Made by a program: the position numbers and the translations under genes | The notes under the pieces: generated by a model | What the model was told of the DNA's origin: nothing | The model's database searches: none | The model's input: only the letters and a program-made list of their open reading frames with translations | Origin: Aphelocoma coerulescens | Taxonomy: Eukaryota; Chordata; Aves; Passeriformes; Corvidae | Direction: 5' to 3' | Assembly (NCBI RefSeq): GCF_041296385.1 | Contig: NC_091033.1 | Span: 10,434,001 to 10,498,000, forward strand | DNA length: 64,000 bases | Shown here: piece by piece, positions 49,128 through 61,000 of the stretch | How positions within the stretch are numbered: position 1 is the stretch's first letter | Layout of the letters: every line of letters starts with the position of its first letter

Positions 49128-52100
49128 GTGTGTTGCAATTACTTCTAGTTTCTGTTGTTAAACTATGTATCATGTAGTTCAAAAAGTGATTTGCTAAGTG
49201 AAACCTAGGAATAGTGGTTGTTTTCATACATGAGAAGGATGGGTTGGGCTTTGTTAAACTGTGCCATAAAACGTGGCTTCAACTCCACTGAGCTCAGCTT
49301 AGGCCCTCTGTTTATTGCATAAATGGTACAGCATGGAGTTCCAAAATTAATTACTTTACAACTTTATTCTTGATAGCATGTACTGTAAATAAAGGCAAGA
49401 GAACATTTCCTAGTTATAATATGCAGTTTGCTAAAAGCAAAGTAGATTTTTGATAATAATAGTAATAATAATAATAACAATTTATTCGGGTTATAATGTG
49501 GAGGCCTGACTATGGGGAAAACTTTGAGCAAAAATATTGTTTTACAGTCTAACCCTGTACCTATCTTAATGTGCTGACAAATTGTTTTATTGAGGCATGA
49601 AGCACCTTGTTACTGCACAGAATAAAACACCTGCTTGGCTGATATTTCTTTTCTTTTACTTGGTCCCTGAAGTGGGCAATATGGCAATAACAGTGATTTC
49701 TGTTTACAGTAAATGGAAGTGGTTTCTTGGTGATAGTTTCTAGAATATTTGTAGCTGTACTTTTTTTTCTGCACTCATTCTCAAGCAGTCAGCCTGGTAT
49801 GTTTTCTGTTTGTTTGTTTTTGTTTAAAGTTTAGTGACATTGATCCGCCAGCCCTCAGAAGTGGTGGGTGTTCCTCTTCACCAGCAAGGGAACAGGTGTG
49901 CTGCACTAGGGAAAAATAAGGCTGTACCTGCCACACATTCCTTACCATTTACTTACCCGTTCTTTACCATGAATGCATGTTCTGCTGCTGGAGGTGCTAA
50001 TCCTTCCCAAGCACAGGTAACTCTCCTCTGCCAAGTTCCAATGCTGATAGTATTACCTTACTAGGTGTAGTAGAATTCTGGAGGTTTGTGGTAGGGTGTG
50101 GCTGGGTTTTGAATAGGGATGATCAGAATGATCTGTAATGCAATTTATTTATTAATCTTTAAAACAATCAAGTCACTTCTGTGGTGTTTGTAATTACCTG
50201 TGTCCCAGTAGTGAGCAGTAGGCCATTAGATTTCTTTTTTTCTAGAGTTTATCAGTTTATCATCAGTTTCATCTGTGCAAGACAAGAAGGAGGCACCGTA
50301 CCATTTTCTGTGGTTCCTTTCTTTCTAATTCATTTTGATGATAAAGATATTTCCCCCTCCACAACTTGCAGTAACCTCTGAAGCAAAAGTGATAGCATGG
50401 CACTGAGAAATGTCAGAGGTATCCCCAAAATTCATCACTCTGTCAAAACCTCATGGTTGTGTGTATTTGGGATTTATTCTGCCTGAAGAAGTAATTTAAG
50501 AAAGCAATTTAAGAAGCTAACAGAAATATATCAAAATAGTCTCATTTGTTTTAATGTATATAGTCCTGTAAGTATTTCCTTTTTGTTTTCAAAGACCTGT
50601 GGAACATCTTGCACTATTTTGGAAGCTGCCAAACATCAAGACCTTGGGATACCAAAGACATTCCCTTTTCTCTATCAGGAAGCTGAATCCACAAAACAGA
50701 CAGTAGGTGCTATAAATAAAGCTTTGCCCGAGGAAGTTTGGATTAAAGTTGGAGGTAAACCATTTATCTTCTTCTCACTTAGTTTTCTCTTAGTCCTCAA
50801 GTCTTAATTTTTTTTCTGTGTTTGTGTCTTTTCTGGAATTAATATGATTTTAGTGAGTGTGGGAGGTGAAGTTTTTATGGCAGGGATGCTCTATAGGCAA
50901 CTTGGGGCTAGATTTCGCAAAAAAAGTTCAACACCTATGAGTTTAGCTGTACTTTCAAAATTGTTTAGCACTTCTGTCTTGAAATGAGCAGGCTTGAGGT
51001 TACATAGTACCTTTGATAAACTGGGCCTTGGGTCAGTGACTGGTTTCTTTAGAATCACAGAATCATTAAGGTTGGAAAGACCTCCAAGATCATTGAGTCC
51101 AGCCTTTGACCGAACACTACCAAACCCCATGGCAGAGGGGTACATTCTTTGACCCCAAAGCTGATTGAGCAGATGCAGTCACTATCAAACTGAAGAACAT
51201 TTTAAGGGCTGCCTCAAGTGCTCACCAAGGGCAGGCATGATCTCAGTGGGCTCTCTGAGAAAATAGAAGCTGTGTGGATTTTGGAATAGCAAGCAGTGCC
51301 CTAGATCTGCAGGACATGTCTTGCTGTAGGAATCAATGTGGGCCGGCAGTAAAGCTTCTAAGATTATTCCACATAAATAAAGCTCCAAAAAAGCTTTCCA
51401 TGATCACTATTTTCAGGTTAGTGGGAGACTAATAAATAGGTCATTCTTTTCATCTTTATTTTTCCAACAAGACACCTTATGCAAGCAAGCCATAAACAGA
51501 AGTTGCAGCCGAATAAATCTGTTGGATCCAAACATGGATCGCAAACCTCTCGGTGAAATTCGGAATGCCCGGGACAACAACCAGAGCACTGCAGCTGCCC
51601 AGGGCCCCTGGCAGTCAGCACAGTCCAGCTCCAGTGTGCAGGTACAAAGTGGTTCCCAGGATGGAAGTGCCCAGAGAAGGGAAAGGCACAACCGCCTGGA
51701 GAGAGACAGGAGGTAATTCTGGGAGCAGGGGCCATGAAGCACGTTTTGAAGCCTGAAATACGGGTGCTGCAATACTCTGATTATCCAGAGTATATGTAAA
51801 CTTGACATATTTTGTGTTAGCTCCAAGAAAAAGCAGTAGAAGAGGTGAGGGTTTTGTGTTTGTTAGAGGAAAAAAAAATCTATGTTTCATTGTGGTTGTC
51901 TTGTCTTTGTGTTTTTACTTTGTAAACAAACAAAAAGATTTCAAAACATTTCACCCGTTCTGTAAAGATAAGGTGACTTGTGTGTAACAAAACTAATACA
52001 CAAAGCTTGTAGCAAGCAAAAAGCAGCCCCCAAAGTCCCCAGCTGGTAGCACATGTGAGTAGTGCTCCTGTTTTCTGTATGTTTCCCTTCCCTCTGGCCC

Positions 52101-53039
52101 GTGGTTGATAACCTTGGGTGTTTGCCTGCAGGCGCAGGATCCGGGTTTGTTGTGATGAGCTCAATCTCCTCGTTCCCTTCTGCACGATTGACACTGACAA
52201 GGCAACAACTTTGCAGTGGACAACTGCATTCCTCAAGTACATTCAGGAAAGGCACGGCGACTCCCTGAAGCAGGTTTGAAATCTCATTTCATTTTTGGTC
52301 TCGATAAAAAGGGGAAATGTTTTAAAGCTGTCATAATGTAGCTTATAACTGAGATGCAAAGCTTCTACTTGATGCTGTTTGTGAAGGACCCATCATATCC
52401 TTGAACCTTCCTTTAAATTTTTATTTTTTATTTCTTTTAGCTGATTGAGTTCACTAGTGAGAAATGACAGGCTGTCCTCAGTCAGTGTTTTCAAATCGGA
52501 TTTCAAAATGAATTTTTTTTAGTTACCCAGTTCCTGAGCATGATCCTATTTGGACAACAATATAGAATTAAGGTTGTCTTCAATCATTCCTCCCCTCCTT
52601 CATTTTCTCTATTTTCTACCTCTTTCACAGGTTTCTGGTTGGTTCAGGCAGGGGATCACAGCTACATGCCCACACTAGATTGAGTGGGTGAGCAGAGTTA
52701 AAAGGCTACATGCCTTAAAAGCAGCTCCCATTCCCCTCAGCAGTAGTTGCAGCTCCAGAGTAAATCTGGCTCTGCCAAGAATTTTTAGGAGAGTGTGTAT
52801 TGGAAAACCTGCTGGTATAGCCCCTCTTCCTTCCTACTGAAGGCACTAATGAAACAAAAGCATCCATCTCAAGTAAATATCTACATTAAATATAACATTT
52901 ATTTTTTGTATTTCGATTTTTTTAGGAATTTGAGACTGTGTTCTGTGGTAAAACAGGCAGGAGACTAAAATTTGGAAGACCAGACTCATGTGTAATGTGT
53001 CCAGCACCGGAAAACCGCACGGCTATGGAGACCAAATAG
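48394..53039 (+). CDS. TCFL5: TCFL5, basic helix-loop-helix transcription factor-like 5, 6 coding exons
   Basis: Coding exons are 48394-49127, 49830-50016, 50595-50754, 51472-51712, 52132-52273 and 52926-53039, totalling 1578 nt (525 aa). All phases match, and human TCFL5 is about 500 aa. Conserved blocks: EYTQLQHILCSH and DLQELRMMLLSES in exon 1, VRARLEDRFNS, LVTLIRQPSE, TYPFFTMNACS, VWIKVG, then a bHLH domain at about 430-485 (RRERHNRLERDRRRRIR, then LNLLVPFC, then DKATTLQWTTAFLKYIQERH). The basic region keeps the His, Glu and Arg residues that read an E-box. Known of the family: a nuclear DNA-binding factor prominent in the male germ line. The start (GCCATGT) is chosen because MSG matches mammalian TCFL5. 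It lies downstream of DIDO1 on the same strand and converges with COL9A3. Confidence 0.96.
49452..49478. repeat. (AAT)n microsatellite
   Basis: Imperfect run of AAT units in TCFL5 intron 1. Confidence 0.8.
49830..50016 (+). CDS. TCFL5: TCFL5 coding exon 2
   Basis: Acceptor TTGTTTAAAG, donor CACAG|GTAACT. It encodes LVTLIRQPSEVVGVPLHQQ and onward, close to human. Confidence 0.95.
50595..50754 (+). CDS. TCFL5: TCFL5 coding exon 3
   Basis: Acceptor GTTTTCAAAG, donor GGAG|GTAAAC, exit phase 1. It encodes ILEAAKHQDLGIPKTFPF and ends VWIKVG, as in human. Confidence 0.95.
51051..51130 (+). mobile_element. CR1-like LINE fragment in a TCFL5 intron
   Basis: The stretch AATCACAGAATCATTAAGG and the following GGTTGGAAAGACCTCC match the common CR1 sequence of bird genomes. 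About 80 bp, degraded, no intact ends. Confidence 0.75.
51472..51712 (+). CDS. TCFL5: TCFL5 coding exon 4: linker and start of the basic region
   Basis: Acceptor TTTCCAACAAG, donor ACAGGAG|GTAATT. A low-complexity linker followed by QRRERHNRLERDR, the basic region of the bHLH. Confidence 0.95.
52132..52273 (+). CDS. TCFL5: TCFL5 coding exon 5: helix-loop-helix
   Basis: Acceptor TTTGCCTGCAG, donor AAGCAG|GTTTGA. It encodes RRIRVCCDELNLLVPFC and TTLQWTTAFLKYIQERHGDS, nearly identical to human. Confidence 0.97.
52926..53039 (+). CDS. TCFL5: TCFL5 last coding exon
   Basis: Acceptor ATTTTTTTAG. It encodes EFETVFCGKTGRRLK and a divergent tail ending METK, with TAG at 53037-53039. Confidence 0.95.
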   Translation, partial: EFETVFCGKTGRRLKFGRPDSCVMCPAPENRTAMETK

Positions 53040-54690
53040 CCTGACCTGCTCACCTTGAATTGTGTGACTATAGTCCAGACTGTGTTTTATTCTTTCCATT
53101 TACATGCTAACTAGGAATTTGAAAGTGTAACTTGTAAATATATATAAATAGAGATTTAAAGAAAATATTCTTTATTGCAAATGGAAATGGAAGTTAACTA
53201 CCAGCAATGGAAATCAGTGCCCTGTTCAAGCGGCTTTGGGACCAGAAGCTACTAGAAAATGTCATGACTAAGTATTTTTACCCTTTAGTTGTACAAAATT
53301 CGCTTGTCATTCTGCTTTGGGGTCTTATTTAATTGTTTGCATTTAGTTTATTTTTCAAAGATGATGCAGTACAGAGTGGAAGAGTTGAAGAACATCTATC
53401 TGCTTGTTATTTTAATGAATTGATGCAAGCTCATTCTTCCAGTGTAAAAAGAAACTGAAGTTACCATATTATAATGGCCATTTTTCCATTTAAACTGAAA
53501 ATATTGTATTGGTTATTTGGACAAGTGCATAGTTTCTAACCTGTGCATATTATGAATTTTGCATTTGCATACATATTTAACATAATTGGCTGCAAAGAGT
53601 AGTGCAATGGTGTTGGCATTTTTAAATTCAGTACTATTTTAATGTCTGCCACACAGCTGTCCAACAGGTTCTTGTGTTGTTACTTTAGACCAAAAGTGGT
53701 GTATTTTAAACAGTAGATATTTAAATGCACAAACTATTTTTATATTTAAAGAGAAATATGATGCTTCATTCATAGGCTTTGGCATATAGGACAGAAATAG
53801 AACTGTGTGTGAGCTGAGAGTGGTTTTATTAATTTTTTTAAATAGATGATGCTAGCAAGTTTTAAAGTATGAAAAGTTCTACCAAAATTAATACTGGTTT
53901 AAATCACGGGTAAGAACAATTGTGCAGCAATTTATGTCCAAACAGTCCTAGTAAAACCAGTTGTGGAAAATGGAGTTTAGCCAAGTTAATTTGATTTGTA
54001 TAATGACACTTACACCATCACAAAGAAAAGGTTAAAAAAAATCTCCTTTTATTTTTACAACAGTTCATACAGGTGGTTTTGGCTGGACTTTAAAAGAGCA
54101 TCCTTTCTTAGGTGGGGTTCCATCACAATTACTGTGCAAATAGCTGAAGTAGAGGTCATGAAAATGCTGTTACTTCATTTCCTTTGTTATCATATGGAAA
54201 TACACAAAAATTCTTCCCTGGAAATTAAAATATTTACATTACTCCTTTTGCAGAATTTTCTTGCAAGAGGATTATTGTTTACTAGTCTTGGCAAATATTT
54301 GAGGTGCAATCTGAAAGTTTCTAACTTGCAGCCCAGATTTAAGCAATGGTCATTGCTTAGGCCAGAAGGTTAAAAATACAGGTTATTGAAATGCCTGATT
54401 GCCTTAACAACGTGTCTGAGTGCACAAACCTGCAGGACTGAAGTCAGTGGGAGCAGCACCCAGGAATTCAATGGAAAAGGCTCAAATTTTCTTAGCAAAA
54501 AGTCGTGATCTTTAGTACATGGGGGGGTGATGGTAAAAAGGAGCAATGCTTCCTCTTGCAGGTCTCTTGAGCAAAGGGAGGAAGGAAAGGTGAGGTTGTT
54601 TAGCAGTAAAAATTCTGGAAAATAATTGGGGGGAGGAAAAGATAGTCATAAAGCATCTTTTAATTAAAGTTTTCATCTGATGCTTTCTTT
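53040..54690 (+). other. TCFL5: TCFL5 3' untranslated region (end uncertain)
   Basis: AT-rich, with no AATAAA on the plus strand before COL9A3. ATTAAA variants occur at 54224-54229 and 54663-54668. The 3' end is therefore inferred, and may run close to or into the end of COL9A3. Confidence 0.45.
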
Positions 54691-54784
54691 TTCATAGAAC
54701 TGTGTCAAAGTCTCCACTTAATAGAATAGAAGGAGCATCTGTCCTTTTAGCACTAGAAGGATTCTGTTTTCTTACAATGCACTG

Positions 54785-54790
54785 TTTATT
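54785..54790 (-). terminator. Candidate COL9A3 polyadenylation signal
   Basis: TTTATT on the plus strand (AATAAA on the minus strand) lies only about 40 nt beyond the COL9A3 stop. Further minus-strand AATAAA sites occur at 54048-54053 and 53825-53830, so a longer 3' end overlapping TCFL5 is possible. Confidence 0.5.
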
Positions 54791-54829
54791 TAAATATTCA
54801 GTCACTTCTTCACTTCTTGTACTGTTGGT

Positions 54830-55005
54830 TTATGATTTTTTGGAAGTTGATGCTGCAATAGCTCCCATGCAAGCCGACGTGTCACATATTCCTGGAGTTC
54901 CCTGAGCCCCAATAGTCCCAGGAGTCCCAGGATCCCCTGGCAGCCCGGGTTCACCCTGAGCACCATCACGGCCGTTTTTAGTAATTCCAGGCACACCAGG
55001 TGGTC
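54830..55005 (-). CDS. COL9A3: COL9A3 last exon: end of COL1 and NC1
   Basis: Minus-strand acceptor GTCTTTAG before 55005, stop TAA at 54832-54830. It encodes [20 protein letters not shown] and onward, then the two Cys of CDTSAC. Confidence 0.95.
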
Positions 55006-58000
55006 CTAAAGACGAGAGGGGAAAAGATTAAATGAACTATTTCCATCTCTTCTTTTTTAATATCTGTATATATGTGTTGCTTTTAGAGATCTTAATATAC
55101 TTTGAGTGTCTGTACATCACACTTGTTATGGCCTGTTGAGTACAAGGTGTTTTTAATAAATTTACCCTGAATCTGGAGTACGTGCTTTGGATTTTTTATC
55201 CCTAATTTGGTCAAGGGATGTTTTGGTTTTGTGAGTGTCCTGGGTTAGAAGTTTATTGACATGGATTAATGCAATTATTTTATGGAAGATTCTGAGACAA
55301 TGGGGTATAAATATTATAAAATTTTATGATATAAATTTTGTGGAAGAATTTAAGATAATATGGTTATAAATATTCTGGCTTTATGAAATTCTATCAGTGC
55401 AGAGCCTACTTTTGGTGCCTGCAGTTTATTCGTTGTACAGGTGTAATCCCAATTAGAAAAGCTGTTTTAACAGGTGAGCAAAATAAAGAATATTCTTCCA
55501 AGTTTCTAATAGATATTAATTAATTTGCATAAATTAATCTTGAATCTTTTAATAAAGGAATCATCAGGAAGCAGGCACCATCCTTTCCCTCAGTCTGGAA
55601 AGCCTCAGAGTTGTCACACACCTTTAAATTAGTGCTGATAATCTACTGCCACCAACATGCAGAGCTGTCCCTCCTCACAGCCTTTACTTCAGTGATGGAG
55701 CATTAAATTCTTTCCCCACACTTACCCTGAAGTCCTTGATCACCATCAGGCCCATCGATACCTTGGCCAACAGGTCCTTTATCTCCTTTTTCACCAGTGT
55801 CACCTTTAATCACAAAATTTCCACAGTGAGGTGTGCTCTGCAGCTGGAGCCAAGGACAGGAAGGGAGAGAACAAGAGAAGCTACCAATCCTCTCTGGACA
55901 CTGCAAGGATCTTTGCTTACGTGGCACCCCTAAACTCCCACTAGAACTCCACCAAGGCCTGATCTCTTCTCCCCAGTGCTGAATTCAGGACAAGTTCAGA
56001 ATTTATTTCAGTGGGCAAAGAAGAGAAGCAAATTGTTTCAGTCTTAACTTGCCTCTGGGTCCAGGATCACCGAGCTCTCCTGTTGGCCCTCTGTATCCAG
56101 GGGGCCCACGAGGACCAGGATGCCCAACACTTCCCGTGGTTCCAGGAGGACCCGGGGGCCCAGCTGGGCCAGGCCGTCCCGTCATTCCAGGAGCCAAGGG
56201 CTTCCTCAGGTTAGCAGCCAACTGTGCAATTTGCTCTGAAAAACACAATTAGAACCTGCATCTCCAACATTTGCACTCTTTGCTCAGGCAGAACTTCCTG
56301 CCACTGCTCCTGGCAGCAGGAAACATTGAATCTGTCCTTTCAGCTCACCTGTAGCTTCTGGGGTTTTTTTTCCATTTTTACAGAGGGAGATTTAATCGTA
56401 AATCTGCAGGGGTTTAAGCCATTGATTATTCCTGTTTCTAGAACCACTTTAAAGGCTGTCAAGTATTCTAACAAATGACACTTAAATAATTAAAACAAGC
56501 TTTCTGAAGCAAACTTTCAGAGTTTGACCTCATCTCAAAGGGGGAATATCACCTCCAAAAGCAAAACAGTCACTTTGAAGAAAGAAGGACACTCGTTGGG
56601 GCCTTGCTCCGAGGAAATGAGGTGCACTGAGGAGAGGTGAAGTTCAGAATTACACAGGTTAGGGCAGGAGGTCAAACACAACGCCTGCATCAAAGCTGCT
56701 TTCAGTGCATTTTGACCATTGCCATGATGAACCATTTAAAAATACTAATTTTAGAACACTGAAAGACGTCCCCAACAAGGTGACCTGAATAATTTCCTTA
56801 CGTTAAAGGCCAATGTATTTTTTTCTTATCAAGACAGAAAATTAACAAATCTCAGAAGCCGTCTTATGCTCAGGATCTACTCATCTGGTAATTAAAGTCA
56901 GTTTTCTCTCAGTAATACTCACCGTTTATCATTTCCCCACAGAGTTCTCTGATGTGTTGTTCACTGGCCTCTTTGCCCTGCAATTAACAGAAGAATTTGT
57001 CCTTATACAAACATCCTTATCAGCAACCAGCCCTGGCAGGAGCTTCAGGACACAAAACACATTTCCAGGAGCTCGGGAAGCAGCACAGGGTCCTGCATGA
57101 AGAGCAGAGGGTTCTTTCCCCTCTTCAAAAGGTGACAGCTTCCCCTCAGAACTCTGCTGTACAAATGGCAGAGATTAATTTTAATGTTAGGCCAGATATT
57201 TAATCTGCGGTTTATTTTGCCTTATTTTTGCCTGTTGAAATCCAAGGATTATTTTTTGGATAGCATCCAAACCCCCCGATCCATTTATTCACTTCACAGG
57301 CTCCCTGGCTGTGCCACAGAAGCAGGAGACACTTACAGGAGGTCCAGGTTTTCCCGTGATGCCAGGGACACCCCTCTCCCCTTGGTGACCCATGGGTCCT
57401 GGATGTCCTGGGATCCCTGGTGCTCCAGCTGTCCCATTAGGTCCTTGGACACCTTTTGGACCAAGTTCTCCTCTTTTTCCTGGCTGCAGTGAAGAATAAA
57501 AAAGCCCATAACCACATAAAGTGGAAGACATGGTCCATTCTTTTCTCCTGGGGGTTAAAGACTTTATTCAGGTTTCCTGAACAGATCTGGGTGATCATAT
57601 ACATTTCTTACATCCTAAGGGTATTTTTGCATATATAGGTCATGATAAGAGGAGTCTTTGTTGCAGCAGAATTATCAAACATATTTCAATATTTTCAATG
57701 CCACAAACCCCCATTTTGCTCATAGATTTTATAGCATGATTGTGAGGAAAGGCTGCTTCTAGGGAATGACACCAGAGCAGAGTTTATTATCTAAAGATGC
57801 AATAGTCATGTTTACTCCTAAATCCTTTGGGGCATGAGTCCCCAGTGTCTGACACTTACCTCTCCTTTTTGGCCAGGAGGACCAAAGGGACCCTGTAAGA
57901 AAGGAAAGAGAGATAAGAAAGAGTGATTCATTCAGAAAATGCACATCTGAAACCCAATCTCCCAAGCTGCTGTGACGTGCAAGGCTTGGGTTGCCCTCTT

Positions 58001-61000
58001 TCCACAGCAGGGTTGGAGATTTTGGGTGATTAATTCTGACTGACCATAGTGATCCATGGTTTTCTGGACCCATCTGTTATTTGAGAAGTCAACTCTACTG
58101 AATTTAAGGACACCTACCAGCTCTCCTTTGTCACCTGGAAGGCCGTCTGCTCCAGCAATGCCCTGAGAGAGAGACCAGAGTTAACACTGCACCAATTAGT
58201 GCTGACAGCAAGGATCACCCTGAGGCCTGGATAGCCTGAGGGAGTTGGGGGCTCTCAGCAGCCACCCAGCAGGAGGAAGCTCTCTCTTCCCAAAGCTGAA
58301 CTCCACAGAAGCTGTTCCCCTGCTGATGAGGGCACGGGTGGCACAAGGCAGCTGGCACAAGAACTGGGTGCCCTTTGCAACAAACTGGGACCTTGCTGAA
58401 AGGCTGAATTCACACAGATGAGACCCCTGATGGGTTGGCCATGAAAGACATCCACAGGCTGGCACTGGCATTCCTCAAGCACGGAACCTAAATTTCAGGT
58501 CCCCCTGCTCTGTGTCTCACAGAAAATGTGGGTGTGCAGCCACAGCCAAATGTTGAGTGTCTCTGCTCTCTTGGCTTCCTGAGCAGGGTCCCAGGAACAA
58601 CAGCTTCATCCCACCCTCAAACTGCAGTGATCCATCACTTGGTGAGGAATATCCCTTTCCACTCTTGGGGACAGGAATGCAAGAGTGGCTGAAGCTCTGG
58701 TGACATCCATTGTAGCAGCCAGGCCAGGGAGCATCACTTTGCTGATCACCTCCAGCCAGCAGCTGCCTGAGCAATCTGAGCATGGCTGGGGTGACACAAA
58801 TCCCTGCAATCACTGTCCTGCCCAAGGCAGAGCTGGCTCATCACACTGTAATTACAGCACATAATGAACATTGTTATGGTGACTCCATGGCTTTCCAGAG
58901 GAAGTTATTCCAAGACAAACAGAGATCAGGTTGGTCTTTCCCCTTAGCAACAGAACAGAGACCATGCTGATACTGATAAACCAAACCAGGAAGGCTTGCT
59001 AGGAAAGCCTCATTTTCTGCAAGAACACAGTCATGCATTAATAAAAGCCATATATTTGATGAAAACTGGCCCAAAAGCTCATTGCTGAGATTAAACCAAC
59101 CATGGAAGTCGAGCAGCAAAAAGGAAAAGATTAAACTAGTTCATTAGTGTGCCAAGCTTCAAGGTTAGGATGAAATATCCTTCATCAGGCACATGAAGGT
59201 GAGGAAAAGCTGCAATTCTAAACTTAACTTGGGTGAGGAATTTGATGTGAGGAGCTCCTGCAAAGACCCTTGTGGCCACAAAACTCACAGCGAGGGCCTG
59301 GTGTTTGTATCACAGCATTTTCAGGAGTCTCCATTAGAACAGACAACACCTGTGCCAACGCAGGGAATGTTGGACCAAAGAGGATTTTGGTTTCTGCTGC
59401 AGAATATTTTCATTTGAGGGAGAAAAAGCCATTTGTGCTGCCAAAGGCTGTGCCTGAGGTTTGGTTTAAATGCCTCTGCTGACAACAGCATGAAAGCTAC
59501 CACTTACCTGGTTCCCCTTGGGACCAGGAACACCAAGAGGACCCTGAAAATAAGTCAGAGAAAGAAGGCAAATGAGCTCAAACTGTAACTTTCTGGTGAA
59601 TTCCTGGTGAGGTCAGACACTCACTCAGCAAGGGGTCAGGAATCAGTCTCCCAGCTGCCAAGTAAGAGGGTACAAATCTCATTCACACTTCCTAGAAATA
59701 TGAAATATGCAGCTCTGTGACACTCTCCACAGCCCCTGGTTTGTGTTGTGGGACAATTTCTCAGCCTGTGATGTGGATTTATTCATGGTATAAAACCAAC
59801 AAGAATATTTTCATACCACAAGGGCAAAAAGCCAAGATGCTTTTTCAAGGCTTTATTAGACTGTCAGTTTTCCTAGGACTTAGAATGAGGTGCTCCTGAT
59901 TTAAAGATTGATGGAACAACATGGCCATAGGGATAAAAATACATTGAGATGATGAACTGATTATCACCCCAGGAATAATCCAGGCAATTTGAAAAATCAT
60001 TCCATCTTTATCTACCTGACATTCACAGAGAGGACATGAGACATTTTCAGCCCTATTTGTGACTTTTCTGTTCCACAGAGGAGAGCCAACAAGGAGTTCG
60101 GGAGAGCCCCTGATTTTTTTCTCTACTGCAAAATCTACATGAGAAATTCAACCATTTTACCCTTCAAGCAGGATTTCTACAGCACTCTCATCAATCTGGC
60201 ATCTGCAAACTGATCTTTTTTTATTAACTAGATCTAGAGATGGCTCAGCAGAACAGAATCCTTGAGGAGGACAAACACATGGAACAAGGACATGTTATTT
60301 TGCTCAAGTCGAGCACTAAGGTAAAAAGAAGGGGGATTTCTATTAATGAAAAATAACTCAGAAAAACAGACAATGGAATGTAGAAATGCAAGAGTGGCTA
60401 AAACTGCTTATAATACTCATTTTATGTTTGCTGATGGCAAAAGCAATATATTCCTTTCTGAACATTTTCATCTAAATTTATACCTCTGACTTCACAGTCT
60501 CAAGGCTCCATGGAAGTTTATGGCAATAAAACACAGTTCAGTCACCAAAGACCAAGTTCTGCAAGGAACATTCCCTCAAAGACAAGCTTAGCCCAGAGGA
60601 TTTCCATTCAAAACTATAATTCACTGCAGTGGTAATTCCTAGCAGCAGGAACAAGGAGTTTAGGACTGCCAGCCCCATGCCTTCACATGTGTTTCATCTG
60701 ATCAGTTAAACAAAACTCATGTTTTTGACCAAGTATTTAGTGCTTCAGTAGGGAGCCCTAAATACCCCAGGTGGCTGCTGGCATCCAGAATCCTCAGGAA
60801 TTTGATCATAATAAAAATCCTTAGGAAAAATATTTGTCTATTGCTACCTCAGTCAGCAACAACAGTCAAATCCTTCCCCTCCCCATATCCCACTCCAGCA
60901 AGACGGTTGATGTATTTTATTTCAATGCTATTTTATATCTTTCAGTCAAATGCACTAAACCACTCATATTTTTCATGCCAGCAAACACATTTAGTGAAAT

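Noticed and set aside
55736..56252. Plus-strand frames rich in Gly and Pro near 56050-56250
   Set aside because: They arise from the reverse complement of collagen triplets; the real collagen reading is on the minus strand with proper splice sites.
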